64,000 nucleotides of DNA from Echinarachnius parma (taxonomy: Eukaryota > Echinodermata > Echinoidea > Clypeasteroida > Echinarachniidae). Positions 12,371 through 27,300 of the stretch are shown piece by piece. The notes below the pieces were generated by a model. That model searched no databases and was not told where the DNA came from. It saw nothing but the letters and a program-made list of their open reading frames with translations. The stretch spans positions 1-64,000 of the forward strand of contig JBAMJV010008943.1 of NCBI GenBank assembly GCA_037951105.1. Reading direction: 5' to 3'. Position numbers and translations under genes: made by a program. The stretch's first letter is position 1, and each line of letters starts with the position of its first letter.

Positions 12371-15300
12371 GTAACAATATAATATATTGATGGTATGAGT
12401 TTGATGATAATGATGATATGTAGTTACTTTAGGTATAGAGTATGCAGACTTCTCCATAAATGCACAATTATCTCTTTTGCATCCTTTTATAAAGTAGCAT
12501 TAACATTTGAGAAGTTGTCGTGTATTTTCAATAATCAATACCCTATTAAAGTCTGTCCTGTTATTCCAGAATCATAATTGGTTGTTGTTTTTTCAATTTG
12601 ATTTAGCATTAGTTTACCTTCAGGAGATGTGCATGAAACCATGCTCTTCAAAGTTAGAAAACAGTAACAATGAAGAATTGCATACAATGAATGCTTGCCT
12701 TTCCCATTAGTTGACAGTCACGAACTGAAATGTCAGACTCATAAATCAATTCATGGTAGTTAAACAAAAAGAATATGTTGGTACTAATGGCAAAAAACAA
12801 AAGATTGAAGGCTGTATCATTTATATAATTCAAAAATGTATTTTGATATAACTACCCTGCCCATTTAATAATCAACAGGAAAAAGCGTTAAAATATTTTG
12901 ATTAGATCACAAATGATTCATTTTATGCCTGTCAAATATGTAAAGCTTTGCAAGGTGTCGAAACTAATTGCTAGAACATTAAAGAAAGGAAGGAAATAGC
13001 ATTTGTACAAATATTTACTATTTACGTAAAATGTAACAATCTGTAACTGCCCTGAACAATTTTAATCAGCAGAGGAAAAAAAACCTTATATTTTTAATAG
13101 GGTACAAATAATTCTGTTTATGGCTGCCTTAAATAAAACTGCTGTACAAAAGTGTTACTGATTGTGCTAATGGCTGACAAAAGAATGAAGGCCAAAGCAT
13201 GGAGATAATATTAAACACTATCAGCCTAACCCATTTATCATCAGAAAAGAAAAGGTTCCAATATTTGTATCAGAACAAAATGATTCAGTCCATGCTGCCC
13301 TGGCATAAATATAACTTTTACAAGGTGTTGGTAGTCATCCCTAAAACAAAAGGAGGAAGGTCGTAGGATCGTATCTGAGCAGATGGTTGACGAGGTCGTG
13401 CATAGTCAGAGGAAAAGGGACATGAATAATTATAGTGTTGTGACTGTATTTAGGCCCGTAAGGACTAGATACTATGCATCTTTATTGTACCCAGGACACG
13501 TTTTAGGCTGCGACTGAATACAGTACAAGGACGATGGAGTACAGTAGGTAGGAAGGGTGAGAGTACTCCTGAGAAGTACTGTTCAAAGCCCGGTCACATA
13601 TCACCGGATAGCGTAAACGGATGCCCCACGGAGAGTAAAATTGTCAATCCTTTCATCTCCGTTCGTATGCATTTCTTGTCCTTTCCATGTCAGGTGATTG
13701 TACGTTGTTCTATCCGGCGGAATGTTTTGTGCATAAAGCAATGGAGACGACTTTCACCACCCTTAATTTGATTTTCGCAATTTTCTATTCGTGGGGCTTT
13801 TGTTTATATAAGCTATCCCGTGATATGTGACTGGGCCTTCAAGTAGACACTGTATTTCACACATTCTACAGTCACGTTTAATTCATGAATGGAGTTGAGT
13901 GTGAGCTTTATTGATGTACGACAGCTTGTTCTGAGATTAGCACCATGTAAACACATGTACTCTGTCAGTCTTGGCTTGAAGTTCCCTCTTCTGTATTTAA
14001 CTCAATGAACACTTGTACTTTGTCAAATTTTGTACTGTCATTCTTTTCATGAAAGGTCTGTTTCTTCTATGTAATTAATGTTCAGGGTCATTTTCTCATG
14101 TGGGCCTAATGGCTAAACTTTAGCTTTAATTCTACTACAAAACCTATCCAAGGTATGCCAGATTTTCTTTATATTTTAATATTCACAGCCAGTTCCACTA
14201 GCCATTGGCTAGCTGTTTGATTTGAACTTTCATTGAACCTCATCATCCTACTGTAATTCCTGTGCTTTTATTTCGCCTGTTCTTAACACATCAGACCAAG
14301 GAGAAGAAACTGATCAAGCCGATAGCCGTCCGGTTTGCCTCGCCCAACACTTCTCCGACGGACGCGTACGGCAAGCACACCTCCTCCCAGTCTCCGGCGT
14401 TATCGGATACCATAGCAACCTACGCCCACCCGCCCGATATCCTCATGACGAGCCAGAACCATAGTCACGGCTTCTCGGCCGGGAAGCACTTCGGGAGGCC
14501 TCCGACAAAGGCCATGTCGCTGCAGGACATCACTCCTGTCCACCAGCATTTGTTCCGCATCAACGGTCACGGTGGGAACGGACACCACCAGTCCACCCTG
14601 CCACACAACCACAACAAGGAGTCATCATCTCACAGGTAAGAGGCACTTTTCCCCCTTCAAGTTTCCCTTTTCCTTATTCCAAGCTATCAGAACTTGGTGG
14701 GTCCTGCCTGTATCAACTCTATGTGGTTTGCAAAATCTAGTAGGGAACGGTTTGACTAGGCACAGTGAAATTCAGCGGTCTGTGAATTTGCCTCTTTCAT
14801 AATTGCCTTCCATTTTTGCATCAACTCTATATTCCCTGTAGGTCTTTGATGCAGCAGAAGCTCCACCAGGCACAGTCCCTCAACTTCCTCAACAACCGGA
14901 CAAACGGGGGCTGGACCAACAACAACAACAATTACCATGGCAACAACAAGCTTAGCAACAATGGGCGGCATCGCAGCCAGAGCCAGACGACGTATCCCAA
15001 CGACCAGCGCCCCCAACAGTCTGCCAATGTCAGGCAGAACGGGCAGACCAACAATCATCATGCGTCGCAGAAGCAGAGCGACAAGGAGAACGTCTACGTC
15101 CCAGTGTCTGTGTCGTCGATCAGGGACGAGTCCGACATGGCCGAGGAGAACAGGATTCTCAGGAACAAAGTTCAGGTAATTTGCATATATCTTAACCTCT
15201 TGAGTGCCAATGTTGCATACAGTCAAACCTGTGTACAGTGACCACCCAAGGGAAACAGGAAAAGAGACCACTGTAGACTGATGGTCTTTATAGACATGTT

Positions 15301-18300
15301 CTATAACACTGTTTTTCTCTGCAGGGGATCACTTTTGGTGGCCAATATGGGCAGGTTGGCTGCCATAGACAGGTAGCCACTTGACAGGTTTGAGTGTGTT
15401 TGCACTACACAATGCATGCAAATGCCATAGAGCTTGCATCTCAGCAATCAAAGTGTTAATCCCTAGATAAACCAATCTGGAATATTATTTTTGTTCAGAT
15501 GATGAAATTATTTTTCTGCCTGTTCAAAACCTTACTCGACAGTACAATTTAACCTTACCCCATATTGCAAGCCAGTAGGCACTCAATATAATAGCTCATA
15601 TAGCTAATACTGTATGTTCTTTTTTCTCTTTTATAATGTAGAATTCCCTGAAAGAAAGTGCAATTAATTGTATCTACCTCAAATTATGTTGACCCCAGAC
15701 CCAGTGAACCATACCATTATTTCCACTATTTGGCCTTCTGCCTTTATTTTCTAATCACATCAGATTCTATTTTCTTAACTGGTCAGCAGATGAATGGTTG
15801 GCATTGTTCACTCATTTCCTTGTGTGTAGTGCATTTATATGAATTCTCTTCCATTTGTTAGCCAATCAGTGGGTCTGTTAATCCGACAAGAAAATAACAG
15901 TCCCTTATGGCCTTATATAAACTTTTGGAATATTGCAGAACTAGGCCTCCTACATTTTTATTTGATGTTGATGTTTTTATACCACTTCATGACCTGTTCT
16001 AAGGTGAATGCCCAAGCTTGAATAGAATTACTCGGAAAACTGTTTTGCATGCAAATTATCAAATTGTCATTTAAACTAACAGGAGAGTGATCATGAGTCC
16101 TTACCCACTCTTGAAATTATTTGCAGAATAACACTTTATGCCCTGTTGTTTGTCCAGTGAATGCCCTGGCTTGAAAATAATTACTTGGAAAACTGTTTTT
16201 CTGAAGCATGCAAATTATCAAATGGTCAGTTTATCTAACAAGAGAATGAAGAGTCCTCACACTCTTAATGACCTGTTGTTTGTTCGGGATGCCCTGGCTT
16301 GAAAAATAATTACTTGGAAAAACATTTTTTGGTAGTAATTCTAATAATACATGTATGCAAAATATCAATTTTGTTGTTATAAAGGGAACCAAATTTAAGG
16401 TGAAAAGTACACACGTATGGATATATGGAGGGGAAAATGTGGTTTCTTTCCTGCACACATATTTGGTAGTGAAACATAATACACATCATGTTTGTTTATG
16501 ATATATCCATATCATTTGAAACATTTCCCTTTTACCTATTTATCTATGATGCTACTTATCATAAAATGTTAACATAAACAAACTGTGAAATCAACCCTGG
16601 CCATTTTGCACCTGTTGTGTTGATTGATGGCCCCTGTAATGTTGATATGACATTGCCTTAGATACCAAGTCTGATAGAAAACAAGGGGTACACAAAGTAA
16701 TTGTATGATTTATGCAGCAAATATGCGAGATGTGATAAACAATATGTCTTCTGTGCATTTTGATGAAAGGAAAATAGGACACTGTGATGTGGTACAATAT
16801 GATTAATGACGTTAATTTGATATACATACTCTGCCTGATAGGTTGGAACAAATTTATGCTTGAAATGTGATTTATTTATGCAGCGAATGTTTATCTAGCA
16901 ACAAGGAAACAAAATTAAAGTAATTTGTCAACATGAGTGAATACCTAGCAATATATGTGTTTTAGAGAATGCATTTGGAATGATGAATTTCCTTTCTTGT
17001 CAACAAGGATTCATCTTTTTTATGAATGCATATACATGTATATGCAGTGCAGTAGCCTATTGATACAAAATACATTGTAGTATTATTTATTTAGAATTGG
17101 TCATTGATGGGGATTTATTCCAGTGTGACATACATAAGCAGTATATCAGATTTTTTTTCTGTATGACTATGGCAACAATATTGTTTTGGTTAAAAATGAA
17201 GTACATTATCTTGTACTAAAAAAAAAATCAATTTGATTTTGGAATATCACAAGTATATTTGTTGAAAAGATGTATCTATTTAAACAAATCATAAGCACAC
17301 TTTATTTACAAAAGTCCAACATGACCTTACTATAAGCCAATTTTGGTTGATTTCAGTGAGTATTTTCTTTTGTCTGACAGTCTATGCATGTTTAAATACA
17401 AAAGTTAGGTTATTGGTGCTGTCTGGAATTAAAGCAGTGCATATTGAAGAGACTAACTCTTCTAAATTCAATACGGCATGCGATAGTCTGCGATATAAAA
17501 ATCCTATCGCATGAAGTCTGGAGTGTTGCACACAATTACAAGGTGCTACAGGATGTATAATATAGAACGTAAACATTTAAAGAGCATTTAAAACCAAAAT
17601 TGATTTAGCCCTATTCAATCAACAACCATAGAGCTTAACAATTATTAACTGTTTGGTTACAGACTACATGTATAACTAAGATTTGTCTAAAATAGTATTT
17701 TTGGCTTCTAATGGGCTCAGTTCTTGTACATGAAAACAAAATAATGTGGTAGAGAATAAATCGTTGCGAGGCCAGGACAGAGGCACATCAGGAAGCAGCA
17801 AACCACCCAACCAGTGGTCTCATGCGGGTTCATGTGCCGAACCACCAAGCCCCCCTGGTCGCATCCACTAAGGCCCCCCTGGTCACATCAGATGTCATTC
17901 AAAAGTCATCTTTGTTTCTCCTTTGTCTCGGATATGAGGTCCCTCATGCTGCTAACTCATCTGGGCCCTGTGATCTCTGTCTGAGCCTTTTTCCCTTTTA
18001 GTTTTAACTCATCCCTTAAGATTTAAAGACCTTTATCTGAGCTTTTTTCTTCTTTTTAAGACCTTTATCTGAGCCTTTTGTCCTTTTAGTTTTAACTCTT
18101 CCCTTTGGACTTATGACTTTTATCTTCAGAGCCATTTTTCCCTTTTAGTTTTAACTATTTCCTTTAGAGTTATAATCTTTGTTTTAGCCTTTTTTCTTTT
18201 TAGTTTTAACTCTTTCCTTTGGACTTAAGACCTTTATCTGAGCCTTTTGTCCTTTTAGTTTTAACTCTTCCCAGTTATGATCCTTGTTTTAGCATTTTTT

Positions 18301-21300
18301 TCTTTGTAATTTTAACTCTTTCCTTTGAACTTAAGACTTTAGTCTGAGCATTTTGTCATTTTGTCATCCTTGATATGCACAAAACTTGTCCATGGCCTTC
18401 ATCAGAGCCTTTTATTTCCATATTTTCAGGTTACAAAGGAAACTGCGTTTTGAATAGAAGGCAGAATTACTGATAAACTTTTTCTTTTTAATAAAAAAAA
18501 GAGGTTGGTTGTTAACTTTAAAGCCAATTCCTATTCCAGTGAACTCAAACTACTTGTACACGTATGTCATGCAAACAAAATGAAATACTGCCCATATTGG
18601 AATGTATTGTTGTGCAACTATAGACTATGTACATGTACATCAGTACAATTTGGCAAACTTAGCATACACAGAAAAGAAAGTGTTGACCGTACTTTTCGCT
18701 GAATAGTAGGGCCATTCTAGAAATTGTTTAATCCCAACCTTGCTAGTACAATATGTCATGCAATTTTTTTTCTGACGGATTTGTTTAATACATTATATTG
18801 CATTTAATCCAGGGCATTCAGTCTGTTTCTATTTGTGCTCACAGAATAATTGAAAAATAATTGCCTTTTTAGAATATGTGCGGGATGGCAATTGTGCGAG
18901 TGACATTCGGTAAACAAAGGAATTAAAGTGTGATATATTTAAGTACAAACACAGTTGACTATTTGCCTAGTGTTGTACATACATGTATAGCGATTGAGCA
19001 ATGGTAGATTTGCAATAGCTGGTATGAACCAAGTAGCGACGTGCAATCTGCCCATGATTGGTAATTAAGAGGCAGAGAAATGCAAACTGGACTAATTTGA
19101 CAGATCGTTTTGAGTATTAGCTCCATTGGGGACTGACGTCAGCTAAATTGGGACAATCAGTAGGGCACTATAGCGTTTATGACTTCTACTGATTTGTTTG
19201 TTACAGGCTCAGTAAAAACAAGATAGGCAAAGATACAAAACCAACATTTGAACCATACTGTAGCCTGTAGGGATTGATGCAGTTACATTTTTAAAGGTAC
19301 TGGTTAGTTTCGTAACTTTTGTTGTCATGCACACAAATATTTGCTGGATATCAGTTTAACTATAGTATTTGCTTGCAATTTGTGACAATTTCATGGCAAC
19401 TTCTTATGTTTGGCTATTTAGATACACGCATATCATGAAAATGAATGAAATAAAAAGAACACACATATGCTACAGAAGAGCACTATGTACACAACCTTTT
19501 CGTATAAAATCATTCATGATTCATGAACAAAATGTTTGTCTTCATATCATGTTAATTTCCTGCCCAATCTTGTTCCGTATTTCCAGGCCATATGATATCC
19601 ACAGCTTAAAGGTTTAATGCTACTGCATGTACATTAGGTCAATGTTCGCATGTATTTATTCAGGCTCAAAAATAGAATTTTCCCTGAGGTTATACTGTAT
19701 GTGAAAACAGACTGTGCCATATGTTGACATGTTATCAAATGTTTTTTCTTCATTACATTTGAGAATAGTTTTATTAGTATTTGTTTGTTGCCGATTGATT
19801 TTGCTACGACACGTATTCTCCATAGACCCAGGCCTGGACCAGTCCTGAATGGGTTAAAAACTTGTAATAGTATTTATTTAATTAATTAATTGTTTAACTT
19901 GCATGTTTTTCCTTTACTTTTTTTTCCCATTGCTTGCCCCTCAGACCAAGAAGCCACAGGTTTGTAATTTATTGAATTATTAATTTTTGTCCTCTTTTGC
20001 TGTTGCATATTATTTTCGTCATGCCTGGTGCACATTTCCTTCTCTATGGGGAGCAGTTTTGCCTTGCGGTGTTTTCTTTTGTCATTGATTATTTTCATGG
20101 TGTAATTTTTGTTTGTTGTATCTTCAATCTTTCTTATTTTTATGTCAGTGAGCTTTGTTCAATTATTTGAAATATGTTCAATTATTATTTTAGTCAACAT
20201 TTACAATTTTACTTAAAAACAGACGTCTTTAAAATCAGTTTACTGCCAATTTTAATCAAAACAAAACAAAACAAATTCCTTCAACTACGGTGGGGCACAC
20301 TGCACACAGCACAGTTAACTTGCACTTTCTGACATGCATTAATTTTCTTTTGTTTCAATGAATTTCCATTAAGAAAGGGTAAATTAAACTATCTGTGCAA
20401 CAATAATATTTCCTTTGCACTTTTCTTCGATCAGGCAAAAAATATTGCAGATCTAGAAATTGATTTATCTGCCTCTCCCCTGGACTTGAATAGAGCCAAA
20501 TGTTGATACAGTATCAATAAATACGCCTTCCAGATGACAAAACAGGCAGACGTGAATTTAATTTTGCCTTTCCGTGTACATATACATATCGAGTCCGGTT
20601 TTCACAGTCACCTTTCCTGCACAGCATGGTAGCTTTGTCAACTTTACTGCCGCATCATTGCAGCTTACATCAACTAGTCTAGGGGAAATGAGGGAGTAAA
20701 ATTTCAGGGTTTATGTACACAAAATCGATAAAGCCATTTGTACAATTTATCAAATAAAGCTTCCATCGTATATAGCCTTGTATTTTACCTTGCATATCAA
20801 GTTTTATTTTTAAAAGATATGATTACAAGTAAAACATTCTTATTATTTGATTTTGATTTTTTTCAACAGCTTTAATCTCAATTAGTTTGAATTTGTAACA
20901 AACGGCTTTATCGTTGTTTTGGATATAAAAATATGGTTCACTCACTTGATTTCATACTCTGTATTCAGTGCTTCTTTTCAATGTTCTGTATGTTTAGATT
21001 CCTGAATTAATCAGAATAAGATACATCAATTGTTGGATAATCATGGGACACAGCGGCATTGCTACTGTCGAGGCATCATGGTTTTGCTTACTGCTTCATC
21101 ATTGCAATTTCTATTAAAGGGTAGAAGAAGAGTAATATTCTTCAATTATAGCAGGGATTACTTTACTCGATGTCAGAACATCTCTCAGTCCACTCCTAAG
21201 ATAAATACTACTCTCTTTGAGGTTTAAAGATGGAAAAACCTTTGTTGGTCATGCTTGGTCATGCTTGTCCCAGTTGAACGTAAACTAGGACGTAGTGATG

Positions 21301-24300
21301 CCAATGGCCATATTTCCCCATCCGCTGCCAAAAGGAATGTCAAAACCCTTAACGCTATGTTCTTGATTTGAGCAGTAGACAGAGGGCAGGAGAAATTATA
21401 ACACGATGATGTCTATAAAAACCACATGGCCAATAGGCAATGTTAAAATCCTATTGACATCATCATGTCCCAGCTTACATGGCCATCATGCTATGTTGTC
21501 CACATGGCAAACAATTAAGTCCCTATTGACGCCAGGTGGGATTTTGCAAGCCTGCGAGACACTTGTCGCCTACCAGGGGCATAGTCAGAATCAACACATA
21601 TATGAAGGGGCAAAGGGTTAGGGGTTAGGGGGGGGGGGAGGGGTAAGAGGTCACAAAGGGGGTGTGGAGAAGGTGTGCTGCCTTAGCACAAATTAAAATG
21701 GTGGTAATTATTTTTCCCCCAGGGTTTTAAGGGGGGGGGGGGGGGGGTTAGTGAGAAGGGGAATATAAACAGTCAGTTGGTGATGTGATATTTGCTTTGG
21801 TGACAATTAGGGCTCTAATGATGTGATGCCCAATGTCCTTTAAAACTTTTAGTGAAAGTATACATGTTCAATTTAGAACTAGATTAGGGTTTCTAATAGG
21901 GTTAGATATCTTTATCGATTTATGACAAATAATAACAGAGCGATTGTGGCCATGCAGTTTGAATGTTATGGAAGCTGACCACTAATCAGCCCCCTCTTGC
22001 CCCCCGAGCCCCTCTATTCCTACACCACTGTCGCCCACACGTTGGTTTGACTCTCTGGCTTAATTAGTCAACTTGTCATGACATGGACATCGTCACTATC
22101 AAGATCCTTAAGTGGGGTAATCATACCTAATCCCTATTGTACACTTGGTACAGTTAGTACAATGTTATTTTCATAGAGCGGTACTTGAAGGGTTAAACGG
22201 ATATACCCAAGCATGCATTCACAGCTGCCATTTGGTCATCATGCATGTATGCCTTTGTTAAATCGCTAAAGCTATTCACCGATAGCCACTTACAAATGTG
22301 ATATGGGGGATGTACCATTATGCGACAATATTCATTATGGAGTGCGTTTAATTGGATCTGCCATGAAGAATACTGATCATGTTTGTTGTTACTCTGTTAA
22401 TGGACACATTTAAATTTAGCCTTTAGTGGGTCATGTGATTTGATTGGTTGTGTTTAAGGTAAGAACTTTTAATTTGTTTGTATTTTTATGATTATACAGT
22501 AGATGGTGGGTGCAGATTTTATGTTGGTTGCTGTTCTTATTCGTAGGATTAGAAAATATGTAGTCCATGGATGCAGATTTGTATGCTGGCTGCAACCATT
22601 ACAGAAAAAAATATTAGAACTTAAGTTATTGTACTAATTGTACTTGCTATTCTCATTTGATGCTAGCAGATATATGTTTTTGTAAATGATTGGAAAAAAA
22701 CAACTTCTTTTTGTATTCATTGAAAATTGCACTTTGAATTCATATAGGATACTTAATCTCATTGCGATGAGGTAAGACTCATGAGGAATACTAGTATAAA
22801 GTACAATGTATATCCGATTGGCAATATATCAACAGCTATTTGTAATATATTTCAATAGAAGATGAATGAAACATAATTTAATGAAATGAAATACAGAGTT
22901 TGTTTTTATTTAACCTATTACTTATGGGAACCTAGTGGGCCCTGTATCAACTCTATGGGTATTGCAAAATCTAGTAGCGAACAAGATAAATCCATAATTT
23001 AATCCAATAAAAAATGGTTACATGAGTAGGTGGATGAAATAACACTTTATGTGGATCATGCAGTATTAGCTGTTTGCTATCAAATTATGGATGTTTTTTA
23101 ATTGCTTAAATTCTCTATTTTATATGTGTCTGTTTCTACTGGTTTATATGTTAGTTGTTTTTCATATTCCCCCTAAATTTTCTATTACATATCTGTATAC
23201 ATTGTATACCAGTTAAATGTTAGTTCCTAGTGTTTCTGTATTATTGTACACATGAATGTAATGTACATGTAGTTGTGTAAAATGAATGTTAGATATCCTT
23301 TGGTTCTGTCTTTATCACTGTATTTTATTTTGTGGAACATGTTATTAAAACTTTTCTGTGGTTTTTGAGCTGGTAACAATGGAGAATATTTATTATAATC
23401 TAAATAACAAGATCCTTTTATACAGCCAAACCTGTCTTAGTGGCCACCTGTCTATAGCAGCCAAACCTGCCAATAGTGACCACCTGCCTATAACAACAGT
23501 CAAACCTGCCTATAGTGACCACCAAAAGTGATCTCGCTGCAGAGTTGAACAGTTCTATGGAATCTGTCCATAGAGTTCACCTGTCTACAAGAGCCATTTT
23601 CCTTGTTACCTTTAGGTGGTCCCTAAACATAGGATTGACTGCATGTTATTTATAATTATGACCCTTAGTTTCAGCTAGTGAGTTGGACACCTTTTCATCT
23701 GTGTCTCTTTGTCTTTATTAATCAAACATGATGAGTTTTGGAAGAAGAACTCCTCACGTTACATCTTAATCTCTGTATCTATTATTTCAGGACATGAAGC
23801 ATCAGCTTGCGGTGATAAGAGGCGCAATGGAGGTGAACTTTATTGTAATCCTGCATTTGTTAATCCTGTTGTAGTATATGTGACTGATTGTGACAGCAAA
23901 ACCCTGCACTTGTCGGTAATTCATGTTTTGAAGAAATGGGCATTTTAAGTTCACATAATGTGGGTAAAAGACTTATGATTGTAAAATTGAAACACTTGTA
24001 TCTTTGCCAATTATTGACCAATTTGTTAGAACAAAGCATCAATTGAAAGCTCATGGTGAGGCCTTTTATGAAAATCTACTATGTTTTGATTTTTACCGAC
24101 AAGTGCAGGGTTTTGCTATAGCCCCTCACATATTGTACCTGTTTAAACCCTGTCCTCATAAGTTACATAATAATCTCAATATTGATGATTTCAGGACATG
24201 AAACACCAGCTGGTGACGATGCGGGACACCATGGAGGTCAACGAACAGACCATCTTCCAGGTCCACCAGGAGAAGAGGAGGGACTACGAGGCCAACATCT

Positions 24301-27300
24301 CCCGTCTCCAGGGACAGCTCCAGCAGGAGAAAGACGGCAACCAATCACAGACCAGAGCTCAACAACAAGAGGTAAGAAGGATATAATTATATAAATATAG
24401 GGGGAACACACAGATTTTGATGCCAGATTTTGATGCCATCATTATGGAGTATAAAGGAAGAGGGGAATTTCTAGATAATATAGTGTTTCTATAGCCTCAG
24501 TTAAGGATTTTGGGGGTTTTGAGTAAAGGATATGAAAATTTAAATTTAATTTTCTCTATTAGGAGCTTTGTGTTAACACTTTAACCAAACTTTAACTGTA
24601 TTCCTTATTTTGATATACTATTAAAACTATGCGCAGGACATTCCATTAATTTCCAGTGTCACATTAACTTGTTCAGGACTGGTCCCCAAAATGCTCGGGT
24701 TGGTGTCTTTGGAGAATGTTATATCAAATACCTTAACAAATTATTGAATGTGTTAATGAACTACTAAATGAAGTACATCAGCAGTTCATCTGGAGAGACT
24801 TTCTTTCCACCAACAGTCAAATTTTGTTAGAATTTGGAAGAGTTAATTAACTCATAATTGCCTGCTCAGGCAACATAATTTAACTTGTCAATCCGTGTTA
24901 ATTGCTGCTAATGGCTATCTGTTGACAGTTATAATGTGAGGTGATGGTCCCGTTATATAACTACTCCCAGTTTTTATACATGACACACAAGTCGTACAGC
25001 ATCACCAAAAATTTACTTTCGGACCACCATAATTCACTTATGCCAAATCTTATTTGCCCCCAACCACATTTAACATTAGCTTTGGTCGGGGGTCACCCAA
25101 TTCTTGTTTTGGCCAACAAAAAAACGGTTGTTGTATTCATCAGTAAAAACTTTAAAATTCTTCAACAGCCATCTTCTGGAGCTGTCTCCCGACACACCTT
25201 GTGTCACTCTTCAATTATTCCTTAGGGTTTCCTTCCAGACCTATTTGTTCTTTCTTACCCTAACCCTAACCACAGAGGGAGGTTTGATTGCATAAGCCGT
25301 GTAACCACACAGGATATCTAATCACTGGTGCTAATGTCCTGAATCATACGTATATGTCAGCAATGGATTATCCTTAATACCTGAGCATCACTCAGTCTCT
25401 GTTATAACGACTTCCTTTAAGACTCTCAAGAGGCCTTTGTCTCGTGATTGGTTTATTCATATCCAACTAGCGCTTTGCTCATTTTACAGGGGTTAAAGTG
25501 GAACTCTAGTTCAGGCAAATATCTTTTGGAAAACGAGAAGAAAAAATTGCTTGCTGGATTTGGCAAATCATAGTGCACTGCACATTTTCACAGAGAGAAT
25601 AATCACAAAAGGGAGTGTGTGATTGTACACTTTTATTGTGCTGTAGGACATAACCCTTCCAAGCCCTAGGATTTCTACCCACTCCCTCCATCAGTAAGAT
25701 TTTTGGGGCGAGTAAATTCCTTGGGGCAGCGTTTTTTTCTTCATTAAAAAAAAAAATCTGTATGTTGGGCAAAATAAACATGTTAGTTGATAGTCTTGCA
25801 GTAACAAGCCTTCTATGATGATAACAACCAGCTGCTGTTAGCGACCAATGCATGTGCACTCCAAATGGGAAAAGAATATAAACCTACTTTGAAGATGATG
25901 ATTCCACCCCCCCCCCCCTCCTCACTTAATGAAATTAACCTAACACTACAATCCTACAATTACCCTATTAAACTGTTACTGCGTGCCAAAAAAATAATGT
26001 TTCAAATAATAAATTAAAACTTTTAAACAACAGTGTATGTCAGTATATTATCTACTGTTTGCTTTAATACTTTATTTATAATTTGTATATTAAATTAATA
26101 CTATGTTTTAAAGAATGAAATGCACGTACATGTAGCTGTGTGAGGATCTTTCTTTTTGTCATTAAACAGGTGTAAGATTAACACCAATGAGTCAGGCATG
26201 GGTGGAGCGTAGTTAGTGCATTACTGCAATGTAATCAACGAAATTACAAAAGTACAAAGGTGATATGACATAGAATTTCTTTTATATTCCACATCTTGCA
26301 GATCTACAAACTGGAGCAGGACAGAAAACATCTGAGGACAAGACTGGAAGAGATGCAGAAAGAACTGCTAAGAGTCAAGGAACACGGGAAGAAGTTTGAG
26401 GAGCAGAAAACAGTATTAGCTGAAAGCCAGCAGGAAGTCGCAAACAAGAGACACGATGTGAAGCGGTTGGAGGACACTGTGAAACGCACCAACGATGAAC
26501 TCCAATTGGAGAGGGACAATGTGAAAAGACTCCAGGTTGAGCTTGATAAAGTTAGGTTGCAATTGAGCAAAAGGACACACGCTACTGACCAGCAGCATAT
26601 TGTGAGTAAGAAAGATGCAGAACTATCTCAGGTCAGATCCGATGGCAAAAAGGCGGCTGACCAAAGGGACAGCTTGATGCTTAGAGTCAAGAAGCAGGGT
26701 GAGGAGATTGACCGTCTTGGTGCACTCCTCAAGGTCAAGGAACAGGAAACAGCGCAGGAGAGATGTGAGGTCGCATACCTGAAGGAAGTGAATGAAAGGA
26801 TGACCGCGGCTCTCAAAGAGAGAGAGAAGATAGTGCCGACAAAGAGCAGTGTTGAAGGAAGCTCTGCAGGAAATTCTTCAGGTTCTAGGACTGATGTGAT
26901 AGAGCTAGAACTTGGAAGGACTATCGAGAAGCTGCAGCAATTGCAGACGGAGAAGGACATGGAATCCAGCCGTCTACAAAAGAGGATTGCTGAGAAGGAG
27001 AGTGAGATCAAGCGGCTTCAATCGCGGGTACGAGATCGCGGTAGGGCTGTCGACCGCAACAGCGGTGCCGACCAGAAAGCGAGTCCGGCCATTAGACGGC
27101 TGGAACAGGATAAAGTTGACCTACAGGCCAGGCTGGGCAAGAAGGAACAGGAGCTGAAGCAGGTCAGGAACCAGGTCACAATGCTTCAGTCCCAGGGTCG
27201 GCACACCGGTCCCGCTCTCTCCAACTCCATCCTCCAGAAGAAGGAGGGTGAGCTGAAGTCCTGTCAGGAGAAGCTCCACCAGCGCAATGCAGAGATCACC

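Larger units (their letters stand above)
15176..24194 (+). other. LZTS-like intron 3 (9 kb)
   Basis: Repeats in it are listed separately: dispersed TATAGACAGG repeats, two tandem arrays, a poly-G run, a MITE and an echo of exon 4. A possible enhancer-like block lies at 18880-19160. Short reading frames show no family resemblance. Confidence 0.6.

Noticed and set aside
14756-15271. 171-codon ORF on the - strand
   Set aside because: Antisense of LZTS-like exon 3. The low-complexity Asn/Gln codons give an open Leu/Val-rich antisense frame.
25255-25272. Telomere-like CCCTAA repeats
   Set aside because: Only two units; a chance short match. A similar G-rich stretch near 21617 is also too short and irregular.
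25506-25859. 117-codon ORF on the - strand in LZTS intron 4
   Set aside because: No family resemblance; it includes a poly-Lys/Phe run from an A-rich tract.
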